Origin: Acidobacteriota bacterium
Lineage (GTDB): Bacteria; Actinomycetota; Acidimicrobiia; Acidimicrobiales; Palsa-688
DNA length: 64,000 nt
NCBI GenBank assembly: GCA_028876385.1
Contig: JAGWSF010000225.1
Location: 1 to 64,000 of the forward strand
Reading direction: 5' to 3'
The notes below the pieces were generated by a model that worked only from the letters and a program-made list of their open reading frames with translations, ran no database searches and had not been told where the DNA came from. The position numbers and the translations under genes are program-made. Every line of letters begins with the position of its first letter. Position 1 is the first letter of the stretch. Shown piece by piece: positions 15,712 to 25,279 of the stretch.

Positions 15712-16644
15712 TTGGTCAGCCGGCAAATGACCCACATGACCCATCTGCTCAGAGCCGCCCGTAGTGCGGCTCCGACGGTCGAGCCGACGGTGGAGAGCAG
15801 GCGGGCCGGATTCGCCGCCATGCTCACGGCCCTCCCCCCGGTGCCCGGGGGGATCACGTCGGCCGTCGACGCCGGGGGGGTCGCCGCCGAATGGACCGAC
15901 GTCGAGGGCGTGGACCCTCAGGCGGGCACCCTCCTCTATTTCCACGGCGGCGGTTACGTCCAGGGCTCACCGACCACTCATCGCCGACTCGTCACGGCCA
16001 TCTGCCGGGAGGCGGGGTTCCGGGCGCTCTCGGTGGATTACCGCCTGGCGCCCGAGAACCCTTTCCCCGCCGCCCTCGAAGACGCCCTCACGGCCTACCG
16101 CTGGCTGACCGGACCGGCCGGGGTGGAACCGCAGCGCGTGGTGGTGGCCGGCGACTCGGCCGGGGGCGGGCTGGCCGCGGCCCTGATCCTCGCCCTCCTG
16201 GCGGCCGACGAGGCCGGCCCGGCCGGCGCCTACCTGATGTCGCCCTGGACGGACCTGGCCGGCACCGGGGCATCGCTGCTCTCGCGCGCCTCGGTCGACC
16301 CGCTGATCGCCGGTGACGGAGTGCCCATCGTCGCCGGCATGTACGCCGCCGGCCACGCCCTCTCGGACCCGCTGGTCAGCCCGCTCTACGGCGATTACGC
16401 CGGCGCCCCACCCATGCTGATCCAGGCCGGCGACCTCGAGGTCCTCCTCGATGATTCGGTCCGGTTGGCCGAGCGCGCCGCGGCCGCCGGGGTGGACGCC
16501 CAGCTGCGGGTCTGGCCCGGGGCGTTCCACGTGTTCCAGATCATGGTCGGACTGGTGCCCGAAGCCGACGAGGCCGTGGAGCAGGCCGGGACGTGGATGG
16601 CGGCGCTGCTGTCCGACCCCGCTGCCCCCACCCCGGGGCGCTGA
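15712..16644 (+). CDS. alpha/beta hydrolase, hormone-sensitive-lipase (GDSAG) family
   Basis: TTG 15712 has GGAGGTG 7 nt upstream and gives 310 aa. Family features: oxyanion-hole HGGG (78-81, YFHGGGYVQGS), SVDYRLAPENPFPAA, nucleophile elbow GDSAGGGLA, DPLVSPLYG, the acidic residue around GDLEVLLDDS and the catalytic His in WPGAFHVFQ. All parts of the Ser-Asp-His triad are present. Expected to hydrolyse short- or medium-chain esters of small lipophilic substrates; cytoplasmic, no signal peptide. Confidence 0.88.
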   Translation: MVSRQMTHMTHLLRAARSAAPTVEPTVESRRAGFAAMLTALPPVPGGITSAVDAGGVAAEWTDVEGVDPQAGTLLYFHGGGYVQGSPTTHRRLVTAICREAGFRALSVDYRLAPENPFPAALEDALTAYRWLTGPAGVEPQRVVVAGDSAGGGLAAALILALLAADEAGPAGAYLMSPWTDLAGTGASLLSRASVDPLIAGDGVPIVAGMYAAGHALSDPLVSPLYGDYAGAPPMLIQAGDLEVLLDDSVRLAERAAAAGVDAQLRVWPGAFHVFQIMVGLVPEADEAVEQAGTWMAALLSDPAAPTPGR

Positions 16645-16678
16645 CCGCCGGTACCGTTCCGCCGGTCGGTGGCGGTCA
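16642..16678. terminator. bidirectional terminator hairpin between convergent genes
   Basis: TGACCGCC (16642-16649) and GGCGGTCA (16671-16678) pair perfectly with further pairing inside. Each arm carries the TGA stop codon of one of the two convergent genes. Confidence 0.6.
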
Positions 16679-17728
16679 ACTCGTCGGGACCACCACCACC
16701 CTTCCCTCCAGCTGGCCGGCGGCCATCCGCCGGTAGGCGTCGAGAGCGTCGTCGAGGCCCACGGTGGTGATCCGCGGTTGCAGCAGGCGGCGGGCCCCCA
16801 GGTCGAGCACCTCGACCAGCTCCGGTCTGGTGCCCCAGTAGGTCGTCTGCAACGACACCTCGTAGGGCTGGGAGAAGAAGGAGAAGGGCAAGCTGCCCCC
16901 GGCGATGCCGACCAGCGTCAGGTCACCGAGGGGGCGGGAAACGGCCGCGCCGAGCCGGAGGGTGTCGTCGGATCCGACCAGATCGAGGACCACGTCGGCA
17001 CCCACCCCGTGGGTGGCGGCCCGGATCTCCTCGGCGGCCTGCTCACCAGCGAGCACCGTCGTGTCGGCGCCGAGGGCCGTCGCCAGGTCGAGCGCCTCGC
17101 GCCTCGCGTCGACCGCCACCACCCGGGCCGCCGTGGTCTGCTTCAGTATCTGCACCGCCAGGTGCCCCAGGCCGCCCACGCCGATCACCACGGCGGTGGC
17201 GCCCGGCACCAGTTTGGGCCAGGAGCGGCGCACGGCGTGGTAAGGGGTCAGGCCGGCATCGGTGAGTGGGGCAGCGTGCACCGGGTCGAGCCCTTCGGGC
17301 AGGACCAGCAGCTGGCGGGCCGAGGGCACGAGGAGGTACTCGGCCATACCGCCGTCGAGGCCGAGCCCGCCGCCCCCGCCGGGCACCGGCGCCCCGGCCG
17401 GATTGTCGCAGTAGTTCTCGATCCCGAGCTGGCAGCGGGTACAGGTACCGCAACCCCACGGGCCGTAGACGGCTACGGGTTGCCCGACCCGCAGGTGGGT
17501 GACCCCCTCGCCCAGCTCGTGGACCCAACCGGCGTTCTCGTGGCCGAGGGTGAAGGGGGGACCCCACGGAAGTGTGTCGCCACCGAAATCGTGCATCAGG
17601 TGCAGGTCCGAGTGGCAGGCCCCGGCTCCCCCCACCCGGATGACTACCTGCCCCGGACCGGGGTGGGGGTCTTCGACCTCGACGATCTCGGGTTCGGTCT
17701 TCCATTCGAGCAGACGCAACGCACGCAT
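16676..17728 (-). CDS. zinc-dependent alcohol dehydrogenase
   Basis: 350 aa from ATG 17728, with GAGGTG six nt upstream; a preceding ATG is too close to that site. Medium-chain dehydrogenase features: catalytic zinc ligands in GACHSDLHL and LGHENAGWV, structural zinc cysteines in CGTCTRCQLGIENYC, and the NAD Rossmann motif VVIGVGGLGHLAVQ followed by VVAVDARREAL (Asp suggests NAD over NADP). Closest in pattern to actinobacterial primary-alcohol dehydrogenases (AdhA type). Divergent from the CoA-transferase gene. Confidence 0.88.
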   Translation of the reverse strand: MRALRLLEWKTEPEIVEVEDPHPGPGQVVIRVGGAGACHSDLHLMHDFGGDTLPWGPPFTLGHENAGWVHELGEGVTHLRVGQPVAVYGPWGCGTCTRCQLGIENYCDNPAGAPVPGGGGGLGLDGGMAEYLLVPSARQLLVLPEGLDPVHAAPLTDAGLTPYHAVRRSWPKLVPGATAVVIGVGGLGHLAVQILKQTTAARVVAVDARREALDLATALGADTTVLAGEQAAEEIRAATHGVGADVVLDLVGSDDTLRLGAAVSRPLGDLTLVGIAGGSLPFSFFSQPYEVSLQTTYWGTRPELVEVLDLGARRLLQPRITTVGLDDALDAYRRMAAGQLEGRVVVVPTS

Positions 17729-17898
17729 CACCATCACCTCAATCGATCGATCACTCGCCTCCCACTTTGGACCGCCGCCGGCCGCCGGTAAAGAGCCGAT
17801 CGTCCCCTCGGCGGGCCACGCGGTCGGTCGCCGCTCGGCGCCCACGGTTACCATCGCGGCCACTTCGGGGCGTCGCCCCGGCGGGAAGGGGATGGAGC

Positions 17899-20259
17899 TT
17901 GGCCACCGATGCGAACCGCGCCTTTCTGCTCGCAGATGTGCGCGCCGTCGACCTGACCGACGATTACGGGTCCATGGCCGGACGGGTCCTGGCCGATCTC
18001 GGTGGCGAGGTGGTCCGCGTCGAGCCGCCCGACGGCGGGCGGGGTCGCCTGCGCGGCCCGTTCGGACCCGGCGGCTCCAGCCTGCACCACGCTTTTCGTA
18101 ACGGCGGCAAGCTGATCGTGTCGGCTGATCCCGACCGGCCCGCAGATCGGGGCACGGTGGACGGCCTCTTGGCCGGCGCCGACCTGGCGCTCGTGGCCGG
18201 GGGGTGGGCGGCGGGGGTCGCCGGGTGGTCGGCGGCCGAACTGGCCGAACGACACCCCCACCTGGTGGTGGTGTCGGTGACGCCGTTCGGCCTCGCCGGG
18301 CCGGCGGCCGGCTGGTCAGCCAGCGAGCTGGTGGCCCAGTGCCTGGCCGGGGTGGTCTACCGGTCGGGTGCGCCGGAGCTGCCCCCGGTGTCCGCCCCTG
18401 GCGGCTACTGCGAGGACGTAGGAGCCATCGTGGCGCTGCTCGCCGGGCTCATCGCCCTGCACCGGGCCGGGCACGACGGCCGGGGGGAACTGGTGGATGT
18501 CTCGGCGGTCCTGGCGCTCGCCGGGTGCACCGACATGGCCCTGCCTCTGTGGAGCCAGAACCGCGCCGATCAGGCCCGGTGGGGGGCCGGCCTGTACCCG
18601 CTGTTCCCCTGCCGTGACGGCCTGGCCCGGATAGTGCTGCCCATGTCTCCGGCGGACTGGCGCAGCCTGATCGCGTGGATGGGGTCGCCGCCGGAGTGGA
18701 CCGGCCCGGACTGGCAGCAGCCCATGCTCGGACCCGAGCAGCGGGAGCTGGTCATGGCCCGGCTCCCCTCCATGTTCGCGTCGCGCACCCGAGCCGAAGT
18801 GGCCGCCGACGCGGACCTGGCCGGGGTACGGGTGACCGCCGTGTTGACCCCGGCCGAGGTGCTCGACAATGAGCACGTGGCCGCCCGCCGGACCTTCACC
18901 GAGGTCGACCTCGCCGGGAGCCGCTGCCGGCTGCAGTCGGGTCTGTTCAGCGTCGACGGCCGGAGGGTCGACTTTCGCCCGGCCGAGCCGGGCGACCCCC
19001 CGAGTTGGCCGGCCCGACCGGGCCCGCGGCCCGCCGCCGGGGGTGGCGCTCTTCCTCTCGAGGGGCTGCGCATCCTCGAGATCGGCTCGGGGGTCGCCGT
19101 CCCCGAGGCTGCCCGGATCCTCGGCGAATGGGGCGCCGAGGTCATCAAGGTGGAGCACCCCCGCCGGCCGGACTTCCAGCGGATGGTGATGGGCGGGGAG
19201 ATGAACCCGGCCTTCGCCACCGTGGCCCGCGGCAAGCTGGGCTTCGGAGTCGACCTGGGCGACGAGGAGGGGCGCCGCCTGGTGCGACAACTCCTGCCGT
19301 CGGTGGACGTGATCCTCGAAAACAACGCCACCGGCGTCATCGAGCGCCTCGGGCTCGGATGGGACGTGGTGCACGCCGCCCACCCGGCGGCGATCATGGT
19401 GAGCACCCAGCTCTACGGCAACCGGGGACCGTGGGCGGCCCGCAAAGGCTACGGTCCGAGCGCCCGCGCCGCCGGCGGCCTCACCTGGCTGTGGTCCCAC
19501 GGGCCGGACGCCCCCAGGGGGGTCATGTCCATCCACCCCGACCACCTGGCCGGGCGGCTGGTGGCGCTGGCCGCCCTGGCCGCGGTCCGGGCCCGGCGGC
19601 TCACCGGAACCGGCTGCCACATCGACCTGGCGCAGTTCGAAGCGGTGTCGTTCCTCCTCGGCGACCTGCTGGCTGCCGAGAGCCTGGACCCCGGGACCCT
19701 CCAGCCCACGGGTAACCGCAACGAAGAGCACGCCCCCTGGGGCCTGTACCGCTGCGCCGATGACCAGGGGAGCGAGACCTGGTTGGCGCTGACCGTGACC
19801 GGCGACGACGCCTGGCGGGCCCTGCTCGGCGTCGCCGGGGGCGCCGTCCCCGATCGCCCGGCCTGGCGGAGCACGGCCGGCCGGCTCGAACACCGCGACG
19901 AGATCGACCGGCTCCTCGCGTCGTGGCTGCGCCACCAGGACAGTGGCAAGATCGAGGGCCACCTCCAAGCCGCCGGCGTGGCGGCCGGGCGGGCCGTGCA
20001 CCCCCGCCTCGAGATCGATCATCCGGTCTTCGCCGGGCGGGGCTACCCGACGGGCCTGGAGCAACCCGGATGCGGTCCGCTGATCGTGGAGGGACCCGCC
20101 TTCACCGGGACGCGTATGGGTTCACCGCGCCGCGGTCCGGCCCCCGCCATCGGCGAGCACACCGCCCCGATCTGCGCGTCTCTGCTCGGGATGGACGCCG
20201 CTTCGTTGTCAGAGCTGGTCAGCGCCGGAGTGCTGGTCACCCATGGGGAGGAGCGCTAG
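17899..20259 (+). CDS. two-domain class III (CaiB/BaiF-type) CoA-transferase
   Basis: TTG 17899 with AAGGGG 7 nt upstream gives 786 aa; the open frame upstream is non-homologous. Two complete CaiB/BaiF modules lie in tandem. The first has VRAVDLTDDYGSMAGRVLADLGGEVVRVEPP and GELVDVSA with candidate catalytic Asp at 200. The second starts near 380 with LRILEIGSGVAVPEAARILGEWGAEVIKVEHP and has HIDLAQFEA with Asp at 576. Normal family III enzymes are about 400-aa interlocked dimers, so this is a fused pair. The next gene overlaps the stop, so both probably act in one acyl-CoA route. Confidence 0.85.
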   Translation: MATDANRAFLLADVRAVDLTDDYGSMAGRVLADLGGEVVRVEPPDGGRGRLRGPFGPGGSSLHHAFRNGGKLIVSADPDRPADRGTVDGLLAGADLALVAGGWAAGVAGWSAAELAERHPHLVVVSVTPFGLAGPAAGWSASELVAQCLAGVVYRSGAPELPPVSAPGGYCEDVGAIVALLAGLIALHRAGHDGRGELVDVSAVLALAGCTDMALPLWSQNRADQARWGAGLYPLFPCRDGLARIVLPMSPADWRSLIAWMGSPPEWTGPDWQQPMLGPEQRELVMARLPSMFASRTRAEVAADADLAGVRVTAVLTPAEVLDNEHVAARRTFTEVDLAGSRCRLQSGLFSVDGRRVDFRPAEPGDPPSWPARPGPRPAAGGGALPLEGLRILEIGSGVAVPEAARILGEWGAEVIKVEHPRRPDFQRMVMGGEMNPAFATVARGKLGFGVDLGDEEGRRLVRQLLPSVDVILENNATGVIERLGLGWDVVHAAHPAAIMVSTQLYGNRGPWAARKGYGPSARAAGGLTWLWSHGPDAPRGVMSIHPDHLAGRLVALAALAAVRARRLTGTGCHIDLAQFEAVSFLLGDLLAAESLDPGTLQPTGNRNEEHAPWGLYRCADDQGSETWLALTVTGDDAWRALLGVAGGAVPDRPAWRSTAGRLEHRDEIDRLLASWLRHQDSGKIEGHLQAAGVAAGRAVHPRLEIDHPVFAGRGYPTGLEQPGCGPLIVEGPAFTGTRMGSPRRGPAPAIGEHTAPICASLLGMDAASLSELVSAGVLVTHGEER

Positions 20260-21122
20260 TGCGCGTTTCGGCCAACCTGATCCTCAACGACACCACCCTG
20301 CCCATGGCCACGGTGGCCCCCATGGTGGAGGAACACGGCCTCGACGGGCTCTTCATCGGGGAGCACACCCACACCCCGGTGGCCACCTTGCACCCGGCCT
20401 ACCCCTCGGGTCTGCCGGAGTTCTACAAGCGGTTCCTCGACCCCTTCGTGCAACTGTCGGTGGCGGCCGCAGTGACCCGCACCATCCGCCTGGGCGCCGG
20501 CGTGCTGCTGGTCGCCGAACGCAACCCCCTGGAGTTGGCCAAGGCGGTGGCCAGCGTCGACGTCGTCTCCGGGGGGCGGGTGGAGGTCGGCGTGGGCTAC
20601 GGCTGGAACCGCCTCGAGATGGTGAACAACGGGATCGACCCGGCCAGGAAGCGACAGGTGTTCAGGGAGAAGCTGGCAGTGCTGGAGCGGCTGTGGAGCG
20701 AGGAGACCACCGCCTTCGAGGGAGAGTTCGTCCGCTTCAGCGAGAGCTGGTCGCTGCCCAAACCGCTGCAGAAACCCCGACCTCCGGTCCTCATAGGCGC
20801 CGCCGCCGGCCCGTCGACCTTCGCCGACGTAGCCGAACTGGGCGACGGCTGGTACCCGCTGTATCAGCCCGGGATCGGCGAGCAGGTCGGGCGGCTGAAA
20901 GAGGCGTGTGACCCCATGCGGCCCTCGGTCACCGTGGTCGAGATGGCCGGTCAGCGCCGCGGGCCGTGGTACTCCGAGGACCGGGAGGCGCTCGCCCATC
21001 TGCGCCGGGTGGCCTCGGAATGTGCCGACGCCGGCGTGGACCGCCTCGCCGTCGGGGTGCCCGCCGACTCCGTGCCCGAACTGGCGTCGGCGTTGGCGGT
21101 CCTCGCCGCCCTGAGCGACTGA
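20259..21122 (+). CDS. LLM-class F420-dependent oxidoreductase
   Basis: GTG 20259 overlaps the TAG of the CoA-transferase by one base and has GGGAGGAG upstream, so translation is coupled. 287 aa. Luciferase-like TIM-barrel motifs: MVEEHGLDGLFIGEH, FVQLSVAAAVTRTIRLGAGVLLVAERNPLELAKAVASVD, SGGRVEVGVGYGWN, RLWSEE and PPVLIGAA. This subgroup (TIGR03619-like) usually uses F420 rather than FMN. The substrate is unknown; by context it may reduce or oxidise the acyl-CoA handled by its partner. Confidence 0.85.
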   Translation: MRVSANLILNDTTLPMATVAPMVEEHGLDGLFIGEHTHTPVATLHPAYPSGLPEFYKRFLDPFVQLSVAAAVTRTIRLGAGVLLVAERNPLELAKAVASVDVVSGGRVEVGVGYGWNRLEMVNNGIDPARKRQVFREKLAVLERLWSEETTAFEGEFVRFSESWSLPKPLQKPRPPVLIGAAAGPSTFADVAELGDGWYPLYQPGIGEQVGRLKEACDPMRPSVTVVEMAGQRRGPWYSEDREALAHLRRVASECADAGVDRLAVGVPADSVPELASALAVLAALSD

Positions 21123-21146
21123 CCGCTTATGGGGGCGGCCGAACGG

Positions 21147-21350
21147 TCAGCCGGTGGTCCACACGCAGATCATCCCGCCCCGGGCCACGTCGCGCTCCCA
21201 GTGGCAACGCAGCGCATCGGGATCGGCGGCGGGGACCGCGGTCGTCAGCCCGTCCTGCAGTCGGTCGACCAGGTCGGTCCAAGCCTCGGAGTGGTCCACC
21301 CACGAGGCCGCGGCTACGGCCGGTGCGCTCGATCTGTCCAGAATGCTCAC
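21147..21350 (-). CDS. small hypothetical protein, 67 aa
   Basis: GTG 21350 is preceded by AGGAGG at 5 nt, the main support for reality. The product is acidic and contains SWVDHSEAWTDLVDRLQDGL and DPDALRCHWERDVARGGMICVW. No family recognised; soluble, probably helical. Downstream it converges with the F420 oxidoreductase gene. The 100 bp upstream of it (21351-21450) are locally AT-rich and probably hold its promoter. Confidence 0.55.
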   Translation of the reverse strand: MSILDRSSAPAVAAASWVDHSEAWTDLVDRLQDGLTTAVPAADPDALRCHWERDVARGGMICVWTTG

Positions 21351-21450
21351 GGGGACCTCCTCTGCTGACCGGAGATGTTTACCCTGAAGACAACTCTAGT
21401 TAACCTTTTGTTCACTTGAAAGGCCTTCTTCGGGGCCGGACCAGGAAAAA

Positions 21451-21792
21451 ATGGCATGCTGGTGTCCGCTGGGATCACGGAAGCAGTTGACCGAGTCTTG
21501 GGACGAGATTGGCTCGGCTGTGGGTGCGGCCGATGACGATGGATGCGGGCGCGTGGACGAATCAGGGGTCGCGGTGGATCAAGCTGGGAAACTCGAAGAT
21601 GGTGCCCCGGAGGAAGGGTCGAACCGCCCCGCCGCGGATTTCCGCTGGGAGGGCGACGCGGGCTCCCTCGAGCCGCCGGCCGTCCAGCCGACCCGCGCCA
21701 CGCCGCCGGCCGGGCCCCCGGTCATCGACCTGACCGACTCGGTCCCCGCCACCCCGGTACTGCGCTTCTACGCCAACCCGGCCGGCATCTGA
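21451..21792 (+). CDS. hypothetical acidic protein, 113 aa (weak)
   Basis: ATG 21451 follows AGGA at about 6 nt in an AT-rich spot. The product is Asp/Glu/Pro/Ala-rich (DDDGCGRVDESG, EPPAVQPTRATPPAGPP) and ends VLRFYANPAGI. It looks disordered. No homologue comes to mind, and other frames over the same DNA are open, so this may not be a gene. Confidence 0.35.
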   Translation: MACWCPLGSRKQLTESWDEIGSAVGAADDDGCGRVDESGVAVDQAGKLEDGAPEEGSNRPAADFRWEGDAGSLEPPAVQPTRATPPAGPPVIDLTDSVPATPVLRFYANPAGI

Positions 21793-21922
21793 TCCCCTTT
21801 CCGGCCGCCCCTGGGCCCCGCCGGTACGGCCACCCCACGCAGCACAGCGATTGACTCCAGTCGGGTTTGGGAAGGGATGCGACGAGCACCACTTCAGTTG
21901 CATTACCGAAAGGTTGGGTCAA

Positions 21923-22072
21923 ATGCTCTTCGATATCCTCATCGCCCTGCTCATAACAGCGGTGGCGGTGGTACTGGGCATAACCGTCCACCCCCTGCTG
22001 TTCCTCATCATCATCTTGGCGGTCATTTACCTCTTCGGGCGTCACGCCGGGCGGGGTCGAACGGTCGTCTGA
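21923..22072 (+). CDS. small membrane protein, 49 aa
   Basis: ATG 21923 follows AAAGG at 9 nt. The product is nearly all membrane: LFDILIALLITAVAVVLGI, a short HP turn, then LLFLIIILAVIYLFG and a basic HAGRGR end, so two transmembrane helices in a hairpin. The frame opens further upstream (21851), but those residues are polar and lack a ribosome-binding site. Function unknown. Confidence 0.6.
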   Translation: MLFDILIALLITAVAVVLGITVHPLLFLIIILAVIYLFGRHAGRGRTVV

Positions 22073-22076
22073 CCGT
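22061..22076. terminator. short hairpin between convergent genes
   Basis: ACGGTC, loop GTCT, GACCGT. It overlaps the stop of the small membrane protein gene and lies 6 bp from the convergent ligD-like gene. Confidence 0.35.
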
Positions 22077-22081
22077 CCCAC

Positions 22082-23692
22082 TCACAGGTCGGGGAGACTC
22101 TGCGGCCGGCTAGCCAGGCCGGCCCAGAGGTCCCCCACTTGGGCCAATCGGGCGGGAAGCGACCGGATCGTCCAGCGGTCGCTGGCCAACGAATCGTCAT
22201 CGAGTTCGGCCCAGGCGATCGGGGCGGACACCGGGGCTCCGGCGGCGGGCCGGGTGCTGTAAGGAGCCACCAGGGTCTTGTTGACCGCGTTCTGGGTGTA
22301 GTCGAGGCGGGCACGCCCTCCCCGAGCCGACTTCTGCCAAGTCCAGCTCACCAGGTCGGGCACGGTGGCACCGACCGCCCTCGACAGCTTTTCGACCCAC
22401 TCGCTGGTCTGTTGGAAGCTGTAGCCCGAGCGGATCGGGACGTAGATGTGAATACCGCGCTGGCCTGTGACCTTGGCCGCCGCATCCACACCGAGATGGT
22501 CAAGACCGGCCCGGAATAGCCGGGCCAGCACCAACACCTCCCCAGGGCTGGTTCCGCTGCCGGGATCGATATCGATCAGAGCCCAGGTGGGCTGGTCGAC
22601 ATCGGGCACCTTCGACGTCCACGGGTGCAGTTCCAGCGCCCCGTAGTTGGCCATCCACACCAGTGACGCGACGCTGTCGACCACGAAGTACGGAACTTCG
22701 CCGTAGTTCCATCTGGTGATCCACTCCGGTGCGTGAGCCGGAGCCTGCTTGTGCCAGAAGCCGGGCCGGTCCGACCCGTTGGGGAAGCGGTGCAGGTTCA
22801 CCGGTCGGGCCTCGAGGTGGGGAAGCATGTAGGTGGCGACGGCGGCGTAATAGGCGATGAGGTCCCGCTTGGTCACCGGGGTCTCCCCCACTCTCGCCGG
22901 GAACAGCACCTTGTCGAGATTGGTGAGCTTCACGTCGCGCCCCTGCAGCGTCCAGATCCCTTCGGGTCCGAGCCGACCCAGGGCGTCCATCTCCTCGGGG
23001 GTGGGAGCGTTCGGACTGGGCTCGGGCCGGTCCCCGTGATGGCCGGGACTCAGGAGCTCCTCGGCCTGGCTCGCCGGGCGCCCGCTGTGCCAGCGGGCCT
23101 CGGGGTCCCGGCTCACCTCCTCGTTGGTACGGCCGGAGCGGACCGACCGCGGATGGTCATCGGGGCTCCACCCCTCCACCGACCACTCGTCGCGCTTGTG
23201 CCTCATCAACCACTGCTCCCGGCCTCTTTCGGTGCGGGTCCGGACCAGCACGAAGCGTCCGCGCAGCTTCTCGCCGTACAGATCGAAGTGGATCTCCCCC
23301 GATTCGAGGGCCCGCCCCGGGTCGGTCCCCGGGGACGGCGTCCACACCCCGCGGTCCCATACCGTCACGTCCCCCCCGCCGTACTCGGGGCGGGGGATGA
23401 CCCCCTCGAACTCCCGGTATTCGAGCGGGTGGTCCTCCACGTGCACCGCGAGAGACTTGACGGTCGGATCCAGGCTCGGCCCCTTGGGCATGGCCCAGCT
23501 GACCAGCACACCACCCAGTTCCAGGCGGAAGTCGTAGTGGCGGCGGCGGGCCCCGTGAAGCTGCACCACGAACCCTCGGCGCTCGCCGTCACCGGCGAGC
23601 GGTTGGGCACCTCCCGTCGGCTCGGGAGTCCGCTCGAAGTCCCGCTTGGCCCGGTACTCGCCGAGCGGCCGTCGGTCGGCGCTGGATGGCAC
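22082..23692 (-). CDS. LigD-type NHEJ protein: 3'-phosphoesterase plus polymerase, no ligase domain
   Basis: 536 aa in two domains. Residues about 35-160 are the LigD 3'-phosphoesterase: FVVQLHGARRRHYDFRLELGG, LAVHVEDHPLEYREFEG, GEIHFDLYGEKLRG and WLMRHKR, which carry the metal-binding His/Asp set. Residues about 250-525 are the primase-polymerase (AEP): LTNLDKVLFP, YYAAVATYMLPHLEARPVNLHRFPNG, ALIDIDPG with the two metal Asp, and GQRGIHIYVPI. The ATP-dependent ligase module of full LigD is absent, so the ligase must be encoded elsewhere, as is usual in many actinobacteria. Confidence 0.9.
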   Translation of the reverse strand: MPSSADRRPLGEYRAKRDFERTPEPTGGAQPLAGDGERRGFVVQLHGARRRHYDFRLELGGVLVSWAMPKGPSLDPTVKSLAVHVEDHPLEYREFEGVIPRPEYGGGDVTVWDRGVWTPSPGTDPGRALESGEIHFDLYGEKLRGRFVLVRTRTERGREQWLMRHKRDEWSVEGWSPDDHPRSVRSGRTNEEVSRDPEARWHSGRPASQAEELLSPGHHGDRPEPSPNAPTPEEMDALGRLGPEGIWTLQGRDVKLTNLDKVLFPARVGETPVTKRDLIAYYAAVATYMLPHLEARPVNLHRFPNGSDRPGFWHKQAPAHAPEWITRWNYGEVPYFVVDSVASLVWMANYGALELHPWTSKVPDVDQPTWALIDIDPGSGTSPGEVLVLARLFRAGLDHLGVDAAAKVTGQRGIHIYVPIRSGYSFQQTSEWVEKLSRAVGATVPDLVSWTWQKSARGGRARLDYTQNAVNKTLVAPYSTRPAAGAPVSAPIAWAELDDDSLASDRWTIRSLPARLAQVGDLWAGLASRPQSLPDL

Positions 23693-23755
23693 GACCCAGT
23701 TCTACCCCGCGGCGCGCCCCGGCGCGCCCCGCTCGGCGTGAGCTCAGCCGGGATA

Positions 23756-23811
23756 CCCGCCCGCCCCGGGCTCTGCCAGGATGCCCGCCCGCCCCGGGCT
23801 CTGCCAGGATG
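23756..23811. repeat. two perfect tandem 28-bp repeats
   Basis: The unit runs from CCCGCCCGCC to CTGCCAGGATG and is present at 23756-23783 and 23784-23811 without mismatch. It lies in the spacer between the ligD-like and P450 genes, 27 bp before the P450 start codon and just upstream of its ribosome-binding site. Confidence 0.8.
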
Positions 23812-23838
23812 TTCGCTCAACGCCGGGAAGGAGTGATT

Positions 23839-25113
<1,275 letters not shown>

Positions 25114-25279
25114 GGGACCTCTGGTCCTCGGGCGCCCTCCGGCGGTCGGGCCGGGCTGCGGACGCGACCTCATTGTCGTCTCCGCAGCCCGCCCACCGTT
25201 GGGGGAGCGCCCTACGGGTAAATCTCGGGGGGCCCCACCCGGACCTGTAGGACGGCGATTTCTGGCCATACTGGACCAG

